In this document: piece after piece, positions 33,492-44,659 of the stretch
Position numbering within the stretch: the first letter of the stretch is position 1
Layout of the letters: each line of letters starts with the position of its first letter
Assembly: GCA_025642065.1 (NCBI GenBank)
Contig: JAODUP010001285.1
Span: forward strand, 38,501 to 102,500
Reading direction: 5' to 3'
DNA length: 64,000 nucleotides
From: Paralvinella palmiformis
Taxonomy: Eukaryota; Annelida; Polychaeta; Terebellida; Alvinellidae
Program-made: the position numbers and the translations under genes
Notes under the pieces: model-generated
The model's database searches: none
What the model saw: only the letters and a program-made list of their open reading frames with translations
Told to the model about the DNA's origin: nothing

Positions 33492-35360
33492 GTGCTGGTA
33501 ATTTTTTTTTATTAAGATATGAAATGGGCTGACAAAATGTCATGGGGTTTTATGCCTTGTTTCTTATTTTATTAATTTTGTAATAACAATTTTCACCATT
33601 AATATTTATAAATTTTTTACCCTACACCGGTTTCTGTAAGGTTCTACTGTTAATACCCCCTTTTATTTCAGTGGAAAATGCGGTGGATTTGGTAAACAAA
33701 AAAAAGTTGGAAACATTCAGATAAGTTTTTGGTTCATGAATTCCGTTTCAGTGAAATCATATCATACATTCTACAATTAGTATTCAATAATTTAAATCTT
33801 TCCCCATCATATATCTGAACGACAACAATTATAACCCATCTTTTACTTTTTAAAAAAAACAAAATGAATGTTTCTCCACTAGTTGAGGGATTTAATATTA
33901 ATTTCTCATTTAAATTTTAAATAGAAGTCCTTAATTTAAAAAGTACCAATTGTTTACGTTTAAAAATAAAATGGATGCAGGTAAATTCAGCTACTTTAAT
34001 TATTTAATTGGAAAAAAATTTTCTGATTATAGTAATTTTAGAATCAATTATATTATTAACAATAATAAAGTAAAAAATTTTAACCCCAAAAATCTTCAGT
34101 GGCTCCAATACATGTAACTGTAACTTATTATATCTTACATACCCATTTTGTGATTATTTGGTTGATATTTTTAAAAATTTTTTCAGTTTTTTTAAAAAAT
34201 TAGATCTAGCTAGTAGATCTTGTTGGGGGTATGTGGGTCTGTCAAATAGGGGGTTCACTTCAAATTTTATGCTTATTTTTTAAAATCCTTTTAATTTTTT
34301 TTTTTTAAACCAGATCATAGAAATTTTTACACCTTTCATTTCCTTTCGGGGATGTCTTTATTTTATACTTTTTCTGTTAAAGGCAAGAAAGCGGCGAAAT
34401 GAACCAGTGCCATTGCGCCAAAGTTTAACGGGTGCCCAATCTTTTTTTTATTAAGATTAAATGGGCGACAAAATGTAGGGGTTTTATCCCTTTTTTCTTA
34501 TTTTATTAATTTTGTAATAACAATTTTACCATTAATATTTATAAATATTAATTACCATCAACCTGGCCCTGTCTCCTGTATAGGTCTCCTATTGTTAATA
34601 CCTTCCTTTTATTTCAGTGGATGCGGTGGTTTGGTCATCAAAAATAGTTTAATAGCATTCAGATAAGTTGTTTGGTTCATGAAATTTCCCTTTCAGTAAA
34701 TCATATCATAAATTCTACAATTAGTATTCAAGTAATTTAAAACTTTTTTCATCATATATCTGAAGACAACAATTATAACCCATCTTTTACTTCTGTCAAT
34801 AGAAAAAAAAACGGGTTTTTACCATAGTTGAGGTATTTAATATTAATTTCATAACATTTAAATTATAAATAGAAGTCCATATATATTAATAAGTACCAAT
34901 TGCTTACGTTTAAAAATAAATATGGATGCAGGTAAATACTCAGCTACTTATAATTATTGTAATTAGGGAAAAATTATCTGATTATAGTAATTTTAGAAGT
35001 CTAATTATATTATTAACAATAATAAAGTAAAATATACCTCCCACCCATAACATCTTCAGTGGCTCCAATACATGTAACTGTAAGCTTATGTATATCTTAC
35101 ATACCCATTTTGTGATTATTAGGTTGATACTGTTCAATAAAATTTTCAGATTTTGTCTGAAACAAATTTAGATCAAATTGTTATGCTTATTTTTTAAATA
35201 TCCTTTATTAAGTTTATTTTTTAAAACCAGATCATATGAAATTTTTACACTAGCTTTCATTTCCTTTCGGGGATGTCTTTATTTGTGCATACTATTTCTG
35301 TTAAAGGCAACCGAAAGCGGCGCAGAATGAACCAGTGCCATTAGACGCCATGTTAACGAA
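33492..35360. repeat. ~0.94-kb tandem direct duplication
   Basis: Copy 1 (about 33492-34431) and copy 2 (about 34432-35360) are direct, adjacent repeats. Shared anchors in the same order include TTATTTCAGTGGA, ATTCAGATAAGTT, CTTCAGTGGCTCCAATACAT, TTTCATTTCCTTTCGGGGAT and GAATGAACCAGTGCC-like sequence. Differences are mostly small gaps in or near runs of A or T, and copy 1 has many swollen homopolymers. No reading frame is conserved. Confidence 0.85.
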
Positions 35361-35450
35361 GGGATCTGTCCGTGACAATCTACCTCCGGTCGCTAGGGCC
35401 CTGGCGCTCCATGAATTCAAAATGGCGCCCCATGTTAAAACGCGAAGTAA
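35361..35450. repeat. Interspersed repeat, also at 55862 and 32350
   Basis: GTGACAATCTACCTCCGGTCGC...GAATTCAAAATGGCGCCCCATG matches, in reverse complement, 55862-55932 (CATGGGGCGCCATTTTGAAT...GGATTGTCACG), and resembles the reverse complement of 32350-32412. Confidence 0.65.
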
Positions 35451-35837
35451 CACGTCTTGTTATAAATAGTCTTTGGTGGTAGTTCGCAGAACACATTTCC
35501 CATGTACAAGCGGATAATAGTATTAGTGTCTGTCTTTCATCAGGTGATTGAGCGGTGTCTAATGACACGTCTTTAAAAGCAATCTTATTACAGTAGCCTC
35601 CTTATATTCCCGTCTTAAGACATGCAAGATGATACACTAAGATGTTTATCATCTGTCAACTGATAGAGGATTCAGCTTTCAACAACTGTTAAAAGATTTA
35701 ACAGTATTACTAGATGTATATATTGTTGTTCTTTTTGCTGCTACAATACTAGTAGTGGTAATAGTAGCAGTGCTAATAGTAATAGTAGTTGTTGTTTTAT
35801 GGCAGGAAAAATACTGTATCTTTGAGTGTGACTGGTT

Positions 35838-36069
35838 GAGCGAGTGAACGAGTGAGTGAGTGAGTGAGTGAGTGAGTGAATTCAGGGTAATCAGTTAAAC
35901 TTCTACCTCAAGATCAACATCGACAATTCTACTGGAAGGTCTCATGTGATATCAAACTGATTATTTATTATTATTATCATAATTGTTGTTGTTATAACTA
36001 GAAGCAGAAGTTGTAGTAGTAGTAATAGTAGTAGTGGTTGTAGTAGTAGTAGTAATAGTAGTAATGATG

Positions 36070-36101
<32 letters not shown>

Positions 36102-36108
36102 CACAGCA
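35838..36108. repeat. GAGT and AGT microsatellites
   Basis: (GAGT)n at 35841-35880; runs of (GTA)n/(GTAGTAGTG) at about 36010-36105. Confidence 0.9.
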
Positions 36109-36249
36109 GCAATATAAATTTATAAATATAAATATTCAACAACACGGGATACACAATAATCTTAAATTTACATTTAATTTTCAGCCCCACATTTTGCAAG
36201 AATTTAATTTTGGCTGCATTTATCAAAATAAACATTTATTTTATCAAAA

Positions 36250-36520
36250 CGTATTACTACATACATGTATAAAATAATACAAACATACACATATATAATA
36301 ATACATATATAAAATAATACAAACATACACATATACAATAATACATACATACATATATAAAATAATACAAACATACACATATAAAATAATACATACACAC
36401 ACATATATAATAATACATACATGCATACATATCTAAAACAATACATACATAAATATATAAAATAATACAAATATACACATAAAACACTACATATATGCAT
36501 ATATAAAACAATACATAAAT
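36250..36520. repeat. Minisatellite of ACATATATAAAATAATACAA units
   Basis: Repeats of roughly 20 and 40 bases built from ACATATATAAAATAATACAA and ACATACACATAT. It follows the end of the PGRP gene; a possible poly(A) signal for that gene (AATAAA on the minus strand) is at 36235-36240, beyond it. Frames on the minus strand (Tyr/Cys/Ile-rich) are artefacts. Confidence 0.85.
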
Positions 36521-36563
36521 ACACAGAGAGAGAGTGTTTCTTCTCTCAAACGTTTAACTTCTT

Positions 36564-36767
36564 TCAGCAGAAGTTAATTGAAAAGAAATAGCTAAGAGCG
36601 ATAATACAAAGAGAATACCCAAGATCCCGACCTTTACATATAACTGGTATATGTCTATGACTATAATGAGGCCATGTTTGTATAATGCCATAGAGAACGT
36701 CCCCAGGACAATCTGTACATCTACCATCACGGTGTCCAAACAGTTCGTACCCTGATATGATATGTCT
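36564..36767 (-). CDS. PGRP last exon: amidase C-terminal part
   Basis: After a strong acceptor (TTTTTTTTCAG|AGACAT) the minus strand encodes 67 residues and a [23 protein letters not shown] gives the zinc-ligand His (GHRD) and Cys (TDCPGD) of catalytic peptidoglycan recognition proteins; [12 protein letters not shown] is the usual last helix. Most family members stop here, but this one continues for about 32 residues and ends with a hydrophobic stretch ([19 protein letters not shown]). That tail could be a membrane or GPI-attachment signal, or a read-through of an unseen donor. Phase 0 entry agrees with the exon at 37000-37205. Confidence 0.88.
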   Translation of the reverse strand, partial: RHIISGYELFGHRDGRCTDCPGDVLYGIIQTWPHYSHRHIPVICKGRDLGYSLCIIALSYFFSINFC

Positions 36768-36778
36768 CTGAAAAAAAA

Positions 36779-36824
<46 letters not shown>
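36779..36824. repeat. (TA)n microsatellite in PGRP intron
   Basis: About 22 TA units, directly upstream of the polypyrimidine tract of the last PGRP exon. Confidence 0.95.
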
Positions 36825-36825
<1 letters not shown>

Positions 36826-36999
36826 CAAAAGCAGTCGAAATTTTAGAGTGATTTTTTATAAATCATATTATATAGTGTTATCGAGAGAATTGTTAATTAG
36901 CAGGATGTTACCGACATACTAAAATATACGTAATATATAATCTTATGGTAAACAAAATCACTCAAATTTAAACAGCACTAAATTAAACTATTTACTAAC

Positions 37000-37205
37000 T
37001 TTGTCTAGTCCACACTGTATCCAAGCTTCAACTGCTTTCAGTGCATCCGACAGAGGCGCCACCTTCATGAAATTACCCATGATACATATGCCGTGGGATA
37101 TAAAATTATATCGAGGTGAGTGAGCTGGGAGAGTAGACCAACCACGTCCTTCATATACACGTCCGTCTTCACCGACTAGGAAACTGTATCCAATATCATC
37201 CCAAC
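37000..37205 (-). CDS. PGRP middle exon
   Basis: Between acceptor CCATCACAG|GTTGG and donor GACAAA|GTTAGT, the minus strand encodes GWDDIGYSFLVGEDGRVYEG (its Tyr is the third zinc-site residue), RGWSTLPAH, then HGICIMGNF and ALKAVEAWIQCGLDK. This is the core of the type-2 amidase (PGRP) fold. Phase 1 in, phase 0 out, matching both neighbours. Without splicing, the frame would run into unrelated intron sequence upstream and a TAG seven codons downstream of the donor. Confidence 0.93.
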
Positions 37206-37325
37206 CTGTGATGGGTGTATGGTAGATAAATCTGGGTAAGATATACAGATAAAAATAACAACAGCTGATGAACACGCGCACGCGCACACATACACGCACA
37301 CACACAGAGGCGGTGGGGATCTTAC

Positions 37326-37514
37326 CGTTAGCATCCATATGGTAGTTCTGTATAGCACGTATTATACCACTACATTGCTGTAAGGTGTAACAACGTGAAC
37401 CTGCACTATGATGAATAAACGTCATATTTACAGGTAAACGTAAAGGTGTTGTGTGTACTGGAGGCCGGGCATTCCATTCTTCTCTAGTGACCAACTGCAC
37501 ATCATCACACTGAC
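37326..37514 (-). CDS. PGRP exon: N-terminal amidase part
   Basis: Between acceptor CGCACACAG|GTCAG and donor TAACG|GTAAGA the minus strand encodes QCDDVQLVTREEWNARPP, then MTFIHHSAGSRCYTLQQCSG and IRAIQNYHMDANG. The first His of FIHHSAG is a zinc ligand; the two Cys after it form the family's conserved disulphide. PGRPs bind bacterial peptidoglycan, and those with His, Tyr, His and Cys at the zinc site, as here, cleave it between the sugar and the peptide. No signal-peptide exon was found upstream; it should end in phase 1 above 37574, so whether the protein is secreted is not shown. An adjacent (TA)n lies at the intron's end. Confidence 0.93.
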
Positions 37515-37522
37515 CTGTGTGC

Positions 37523-37525
<3 letters not shown>

Positions 37526-37573
<48 letters not shown>
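37526..37573. repeat. (TA)n microsatellite next to PGRP exon
   Basis: Lies 11 bases upstream of the acceptor of the first PGRP exon seen, so its length could affect splicing. Confidence 0.95.
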
Positions 37574-37576
<3 letters not shown>

Positions 37577-37807
37577 CAGAATCAGCAGTATGAAGCCTTA
37601 AATTATACAAGAATTGTCCTAAGAACACACGATGTTTATCATAAAGTGCAATCGTCAACATTATTTTCAGATAACCAACACATAAACACTCAGTACAATG
37701 TTGTTAAATCACGTGTCCTGTTTTGTCGAGCCCTAATCGTGTCTTCGGTATTGGACACTAACACGTAGTCATATTTGTAAACTACTAAACAGCGATCCAC
37801 GGGATAA

Positions 37808-37884
37808 CATGTTACGCCGAGATTCGAACCCAGGTGGTAGTGATCTGTGGTCCAACGCGCTACCAGTTAAACCACGGAAGTGCC
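37808..37884 (-). mobile_element. SINE family A, tRNA head only
   Basis: Only the tRNA-like head is present: GAGATTCGAACCCAGGTGG (B box in reverse) to ACCACGGAAGTGCCCT. With a good A and B box it might be mistaken for a tRNA gene, but it lacks a convincing acceptor stem and is identical in layout to the SINE heads. Confidence 0.8.
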
Positions 37885-38147
37885 CTGCTACAGTCAGCTT
37901 AAATTACTCTATGCACTGATTTATTGTGTTAGTTTCGGTACATTTTTATCGGGTTTATTTGTGCGTGTTTTATTAGTGATCTTGAATCTTGTTTATCTGA
38001 AGGAGCGTTTGTATAATCACAACAGTCAGATTAACACAAACACCATTGTTGTGAGAGGTGTATCACAAAATGTTGAAAGAGGAAGTACTTTCCTTAGTAA
38101 CACGTACTAAATACATACAATATGACATGCATATGATCAAATATGCA

Positions 38148-38186
<39 letters not shown>

Positions 38187-38333
38187 TCATGAGAACCGTT
38201 GTAATTAAGCTGATAAAATTGATAAATTGTTATTTATAATAATAATAGAGATTAAATAGTATAATTTAAAATTGAATTGTTTACGTCTAACAAAATACAA
38301 ATGAACTTGTGGCGACATCTGGTGATTATCCAA

Positions 38334-38370
<37 letters not shown>

Positions 38371-38372
38371 CG
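38148..38372. repeat. (AAT)n and (TA)n microsatellites
   Basis: (AAT)n at 38148-38185 and (TA)n at 38337-38370, followed by GTGT/GGGT sequence to 38408. Confidence 0.93.
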
Positions 38373-38439
38373 TTAGTGCGTGTGTGTGTGGGTGGGTGTG
38401 TGTGTGTATTGCTTGGCCTCTTGAACGTCTACTTAATCA

Positions 38440-38912
38440 GTTGCTGCAATAATCACGCAGATGTTGTTGGTTTTTTGTTACTGAAGAACGAACCATCCCA
38501 CAGAGACAGATAGCACTACGATTAGATCTCACGGCTTCGTCGAGGTCTGCAACGCAATACCCTATCGGCTGCACCACGTCAGAAGCCTTAAGTTCAAGTA
38601 CAACTCTTAGGCAAATGAAAAGAAGAAACTCAATTTCAAGTCCACGCATAACGGTATAGTACTTGACCTACTTAAGCTCAGTCAAAAACAAGGTCGAACT
38701 AACGACAAACGAAGAATCGTTCGTACAATAACAGTCATTTGGTATAGAATTGAGTTATTTAGCCTCAGCACTGGTCACACCCGAGACATATGGCCCAATG
38801 GCGACTCCCTGCGGTAACACATCTTACAAACACAGCTATAAGTCGGATTCCAACGCAGAACCCGGAGACTTGCGCTGGAATGTTTTAACCACTGCGCCAT
38901 CAAAAGGCCTCG
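38440..38912 (-). mobile_element. Possible old tRNA-derived repeats
   Basis: Two minus-strand stretches look like tRNA heads: one starting at about 38912 (GATGGCGCAGTGGTTAAAAC, then GGGTTCTGCG) and one at about 38583 (CTGACGTGGTGCAGCCGATA). Only the A-box part is convincing in either. No second copy was found in the window, so this is tentative. Confidence 0.35.
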
Positions 38913-38997
38913 ATTCAGTTGATAAATGTGGACATTTTAGCGATATAGGCAATATAGTCCTACATAATTCAAGTGCAATCAAGCATAATCGTATTTA

Positions 38998-39950
38998 GAA
39001 ATATTATTACTTATGTTATCACCCATCAACCAGGATTTTGTCCCCAAAATCTATTCCGGATTTTTACAAAGTAATGGATTCTGTGCTGATAGATGTCAAA
39101 CTCGATTGTATCATTTATAATTAGCATACAGTAAGAGTAAGAAATATTTATTTATAGCCCATCAAACGTAAACAGATAACATCAGTGACAGACGAGTGTG
39201 TTATAATACGATATAGGTTGATAGGCAACTAATAGGCTAAAATAGGCAAACATATCGTATTTCGCCGTAGGCAGAAAGCCGAGATAAGTTTAAACGGCTC
39301 TCTCGGTAAATAAAGACACCACGAAACAGAACAAAGACGAAGACACATATAGTCCCAGGGTGTTGGTGTCATCGTTCAGTAGATGCCTAATCGGCTTCTT
39401 CCCATATGTCCCTAATTAAACCAGCCCCGACACTAAATGAAACATTCACTCACTCACTCACTCACTCAGGCCTACGAAACGTGGTTAACTTCTGACGCTA
39501 CGAAAGAAGACAATGGCGCCCCCGTGCGAATTTGTTCTTCGTCGCACGAAACCACAACGCAGAACTTATAATAAAACACTACCCACCTTCAGCTGTTCTA
39601 CGCAAAACAAACAATATAGCAGTGGCTAATTGTAGGAATACAGTAGATCCTCGCCTTTTCATCGTAAATTGCTTATCACCTGGACTATTCGCCGCTAATA
39701 TCTTTCACTCGACTGTTGCCCCTAACTAACGTACTCCAGTCTATCGTCGGCTTACAAGACTTTCAAGTAAAATTGTTGACCTTAACCATTTTTAATCTGA
39801 CCTGATTTCGGAACGAGGCACGACCACGCGTTATTTATAACTCTGAGTCATGGTAAAATTATATTGTCATGGCTGAAACACATCTCTTTATTGGATCGCT
39901 TTTATTGTTTTGGGTTTTGTTTACTTTTGTGTTGTTGTTTTTTAAATGTT
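38998..39950. other. No gene seen; ACTC-tailed repeat near 39440
   Basis: At 39340-39470 a sequence ends CCCCGACACTAAATGAAACA followed by (TTCACTCACTCACTC), resembling the tail of an interspersed repeat. Nothing coding. Confidence 0.4.
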
Positions 39951-39954
39951 TTTG

Positions 39955-40008
39955 TGTTTGTTTGTTTGTTTGTTTGTTTGTTTGTTTGTTTGTTTGTTTG
40001 TTTGTTTG
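39955..40008. repeat. (GTTT)n microsatellite
   Basis: About 12 GTTT units. Confidence 0.95.
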
Positions 40009-40244
40009 TGTATTAGAGTTTCAGAGACGGAAATGGATACATGAGAGGTAACTGTGATTTTTACTTCATGCTAGTCTCTATAATCAGGCCAGATAAATAT
40101 ATTGGGGATTATGACCGGATTAGACAAGTTCCCGGTTGTATCTTTCCAAGTGTCGCTTCCAAACGAGTTTAGATTGAATAATTTTATGAAAGATTTCGTT
40201 TCTATAAATATTTCACCTTCGAGTGAGTCTGAATGTTACTGGGT

Positions 40245-40330
40245 CGATGAGGAGTCAGTGAGTGAGTGAGTGGGTCAGTCAGTAATCAGGTCAGTCAGCC
40301 AGCCAGTCAGTCAGCTAGTCAGCGAAACGC
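40245..40330. repeat. Degenerate GAGT/CAGT microsatellite
   Basis: GTGAGTGAGTGAGTGGGTCAGTCAGT-type sequence, part of a tetranucleotide family seen at six places in the window. Confidence 0.8.
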
Positions 40331-40616
40331 TGAATCAGTGAGTCACTGAGTCATTAAATTATTTGATCAGTCAAACGAAGAATATTCATTTAATATTCAA
40401 AATATTACAGAGTCCAGCGTATTACTGGTTATAACAACTTGTTGTTTTGCTGCTGCTATGTTTGTTGTTGTTGTTATTGTTGTTGTTGTTGCAAAATTGC
40501 CGAAGAGCACATTGTTAGGAAGGATATTTAAATAATGTTTATTTATACATGTGTATATGCCACTGCGTACCCTTTCAATTATTACTTTACATGGTCTATC
40601 TATTTCATTACCCATC

Positions 40617-40788
40617 TGTCTTTTTGTCTGTCTGTCTCTATGTCTGTCTGTCTATCTGTATGTCTGCTTGCATGTATGTATAGTTGCCTCTCTGTGTCTG
40701 TCTGTCTGTCTGTCTGCATGTCTGTCTGTATGTATAATTGCCTCTCTCTGTGTCTGTCTGTCTGTCTGCATGTATGTATATTTGCCTC

Positions 40789-40831
<43 letters not shown>

Positions 40832-40872
40832 GCATGTATATATAGTTCCTTCTCTGTCTGTCTGTGTGTCTG
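40617..40872. repeat. (CTGT)n microsatellite array
   Basis: Tracts of CTGT broken by ATGTATGTATAGTTGCCTCT spacers, so it forms a higher-order repeat of about 60 bases. Cys/Leu/Ser-rich frames on the plus strand are artefacts. Confidence 0.93.
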
Positions 40873-41548
40873 TTTATAAAGGTATATATGTTCGCCATGT
40901 TATAAATAAATCCTTGATTGCATTCGATTAATGCCGAATTTCCTAAGAAGATTTTATTTTGTGTTGATATTCACCCGGAGAAGTGCAATTTAGTTATTCA
41001 AATCTTATAAACATAGTTCAGTATATTAAGTTCAAAACCGACATAGTCCGTTGCTGAATACTTTAAGCAAACAAGTTAAAAGTCCTACAGCGAACTGCAT
41101 ATAAAAGAATCACACGGAGTAGACGAGCAAAATAAATAGTGTGATAAAAGGGACTCCCCCCCCCTGCCGTCCGTAAGTTGTGTTTTGGCTTCAAGCACAA
41201 ACAAGTATTCAGCCAACTGACGTAATGTCCTGTTGTTCTGATTCAAGCTTTCGCTGGTCGTGGCGTGAATTGTCACTCGTTGAAATTTGAGATAGAGGCC
41301 CCTGACTGTCGCCTATTGGGCATGGACACCTGGTGTCGACTTGTGTTGCGTGTTTGTCGTTGATGGTGGCGTTTATAGAGGTCTTTGAGGAGAAGTGAGT
41401 GATGAGGTCTGGTCGAAAAGTTGATCTGATGCTGCTAGGTGACAGTCATCATCATTGGCCAAGCAACACCCAGCAACATATACTATGCTCAGAAATGCCA
41501 GTGTATATGTAAATATGAAGTTATACCTGTATATGTTGTGAATAAACT

Positions 41549-41575
41549 TGACTGACTGACTGATTGATTGATTGG

Positions 41576-41611
<36 letters not shown>

Positions 41612-41612
41612 A
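41549..41612. repeat. (GATT)n microsatellite
   Basis: Follows a short (GACT)n run at 41549-41563. Confidence 0.93.
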
Positions 41613-41619
41613 TGGGAGT

Positions 41620-42690
41620 TTGTAGACTTCAGGAAGAAGACCACCTTTCAGTCTTCTTCGGCACATCGAATGAGCTGAGCAGTTTAGCAAATAACGTACC
41701 AGATTGTACGCATGTTGACAGTGAAGGTAGAGTACTAGTGATGACGGACGAATAATAGGGCCTATGTTACGATTTCACTTAGCATTATATGTGAGTAACT
41801 CGAATTATGTAGCATGGAGAAAGAATACATTACTAGCGAAGGGGTGTGCTCAGCTAAAAATAACAACCAATCGGATATCGGCTTTCAATTACGTCATTAC
41901 ATGGCGAAGTTAGCATGACGGGAGATGAAGGAAGTAACAAATTGGGTGTTTGATGTACATGAGAGATGCATCACGAAGTAATCTTTAATTTTGGGAATTT
42001 TTTTATCCGAAATAGATAACAAGCGGCTGAGGGCTTGTATCTATATAGCTGTTTGACTGTAATAGTAGTAGTAGTAGTAGTTGTTGTTGTTGTTGTTGAA
42101 CATAGATCTCAACTCATTTTAGTGGTTGTTGTTGAATATAAAATAAGCGTAGTGGTCGTTGTGATCCGGGGTATTTTAAGAAAATACTCCGTTTCCGTGT
42201 ACTATTTCTAATCTACAAACTTGAGGCTACATCATAGTACTTTATGTTTCGGGGGACAGTTGAGGTGAATAGATAAGTTTGTAATCAAGAGAATTTGTTC
42301 TAAATTTATTCCGGAATCAATGGTCAAATGTTGAAATCTAATCTACAGGGATTGCCCTTGTCGAAAATCTACAGTTCTACTCAGATTTAATATTTGTGGT
42401 AATTCGATCAATGGCTTGACATCGAAGTTTATTTCCCTTCCTATTTTGACATTTTCAGTCAAATTTCCATTGGTTTGTTAAAGGATCACTGCCAATGTAA
42501 TCTCCCGTGGCGTGATCCCAAGATTTCCAAAATGTTAATTCTTTATACACTTATCTGGCATATACATGTATGTTGCTGCTACTATACACATGGCGTCAAC
42601 TGTTATGTCCCAATATTGCACAGTTATGGTTATTTGTAAATATGTTTGGTGTATAAGACACCAAATGGTCATTATATTCCGTAAGTGTCT
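41620..42690. other. No gene seen
   Basis: Small (GTA)n and (GTT)n runs near 42063-42100 and nothing else recognised. Confidence 0.4.
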
Positions 42691-42694
42691 CTGG

Positions 42695-42785
42695 TACATA
42701 AGATGCCTCCCGTCATTGTACGCAAGAAGATGGACGAATGTCCCCGACAACAGATACAACGTTCATATGTAATCCGGATGGAAAG

Positions 42786-42838
<53 letters not shown>
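42695..42838 (+). repeat. Microsatellite-bearing repeat, left arm
   Basis: TACATAAGATGCCTCCCGTC...GGATGGAAAGCT followed by (GT)n. The same left arm and (GT)n occur at 55207-55406. No right arm is present here. Confidence 0.88.
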
Positions 42839-42841
<3 letters not shown>

Positions 42842-42916
42842 TATAAAGATAGTTAAGGCGTTGGCACAGGTGTTATACTTTCATTCAAACAACAATTATA
42901 ACTCCAAACTGATTAA

Positions 42917-43092
42917 AAAAAATTAATTGCAAGTATAATTAATTACCGTTAAAATTTGAGAAAAATTAAAGAAAAAACTAATTTCTAAAATAATCCAGAA
43001 GAGGATAATCTAAATATAAACAAGAAACTATGATTTAAACAAAACCAGGCTTTGTGCCGAACACTACGACCAAGAAAGATTAAACCTAAAAT
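42917..43092 (-). mobile_element. 3' untranslated stub of the I/jockey-like element
   Basis: Closely matches the 3' untranslated end of the large element at 45601-45757: shared AATCCAGAAGAGGATAA, AAACTATGATT and CAAAACCAGG. It carries about 20 extra bases near 43053-43072. A stub like this is expected from a heavily 5'-truncated retrotransposition, and shows that the family has moved more than once. Confidence 0.8.
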
Positions 43093-43094
43093 GG

Positions 43095-43805
43095 AAAAAT
43101 AAAATATTAATACACAGTATGAATAATATATGAATAATATAAGCATAAATCAGAATAAATTCAGATTAATACTAATAGCAGCGATACAACACAACTCAAC
43201 CCAATAGCAACGACCGGTTTCGACCTATTCAAGTATTCATAGTGTGTGTGTGTGTGCGTGTGCGCGTGTGCGTACGTGCGTTCGTGCGTGCACTTATATC
43301 ACTTTCTTTCTATAGTCTGTATCTAAATGTGAATATCTTAGTTCCGGTTGGCATGACCTCATTTCAGAACGAGGCATGAAGTCGTTCTATTTATAGAGCA
43401 ACATCTTAGTATTTTGGCCAGTTCTCGGTAATTAATCTAATAATTTGTAATCAATCAAAGAACAGTTCAGTATCATTGTTTGTTTAATGTGTGTTTACGT
43501 TAGTTTACAGTGGTTTGTTTTCCTTATTTAGCCACAGTTTTATATTAGTTTCATCTAAGATATATTACTAGAGAGTTAGTGCCTGTGGCTATACTACTTG
43601 TTATCGTGAAATACAATACTGAGACAATATTTGCGTTATAAGTCAGTTTTCTCTGAAACTCACATCGAACTTCGCTAAGTGTTGTTAGCTCTTCGGCTAA
43701 TTGAGTCACTCACTGTTTTTTTTTTTATTCTTGAAGCCACTCACACATCTCAGACGTGCGAATAAATTATGAAACAACCCATAATTACAGGTAACGGTCA
43801 GGTTT
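43095..43805. other. No gene seen
   Basis: Contains a GTGTGCGC-rich run at 43241-43290. Otherwise nothing recognised. Confidence 0.4.
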
Positions 43806-43821
43806 GATCCAATCACTTGGA

Positions 43822-44014
43822 TGATGATGATGATGATTGATGTTTTAGGAGCACTTTTGTCCACGTGGTAGGCTAAATGGGCCGAGCGGCCTCCAAATGT
43901 AATGAAGCGAAGTCGGAGGTGAAACATCCTTCAGATAAGCCCACGCCAAGATTCGAACACCGGTGGTAGTGAACTGTGGTCCAACACACTACCGTTAGAC
44001 CACGGAGGCGCCCC
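43822..44014 (-). mobile_element. tRNA-derived SINE, family A, with target duplication
   Basis: Full-length minus-strand copy between direct repeats TCCAATCACTTGGA (43808-43821) and TCCAATCCCTTGGA (44015-44028), one mismatch in 14. Confidence 0.92.
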
Positions 44015-44281
44015 TCCAATCCCTTGGAAGTCTACACCAGAGAGCGTTGCCGATTACGATATGGGAACGCCCTCTTGAGATTAAACGAAGAAATATTAAG
44101 AGCTAGTGCCTCATTTAAAAGAGCTAACAACACTCTGGACATTAAAGAGATTACTCTTTTAGCTCGAGAATTGTTATATGACTCATGAGCGAGGCAGTCT
44201 ATATTTGATGGTAAAGACAATATTGATGTTGGACCAATAGTGCTCGAGGGAATACTGCAAAAATAATGTGAAAGATACAAT

Positions 44282-44283
44282 GG

Positions 44284-44321
<38 letters not shown>
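44282..44321. repeat. (AAT)n microsatellite
   Basis: About 13 AAT units. Confidence 0.95.
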
Positions 44322-44322
<1 letters not shown>

Positions 44323-44611
44323 GTGGTATTAATGTTGTTGTAGATGTAGATACGAACGACGTATAGGATTCTGAAGACAGATTGACGGACATGTATTTTT
44401 CCTGACCTTCGGCTCCCAGATTGTAAAATAAGTCGTCTAATTATATTGTAGCTAGTAAACAAATGTTATCATAAAACTCACTTATTTCAATGAGTCTATT
44501 TGCACGTCAATTAAACGGGGTATTTGTTTATAAAATGTATTTGTGCTATATGAGGCTGAATATGTTCGCGGAAGTGTGTAATTATAAGGATGTATTGGTG
44601 TTCTCATGGTA

Positions 44612-44617
<6 letters not shown>

Positions 44618-44656
<39 letters not shown>
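44618..44656. repeat. (TA)n microsatellite
   Basis: About 19 TA units. Confidence 0.95.
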
Positions 44657-44658
<2 letters not shown>

Positions 44659-44659
44659 T

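Noticed and set aside
36204..36524. Tyr/Cys/Ile-rich minus-strand frames
   Set aside because: Translation of the ACATATATAAAATAATACAA minisatellite in three frames; none is gene-like.
37808..37884. Genuine tRNA gene
   Set aside because: The A and B boxes match the heads of the SINE A copies, the stems do not pair well, and it lies in the same context as a truncated SINE.
40535..40931. Cys/Leu/Ser-rich plus-strand frames
   Set aside because: Products of the (CTGT)n array.
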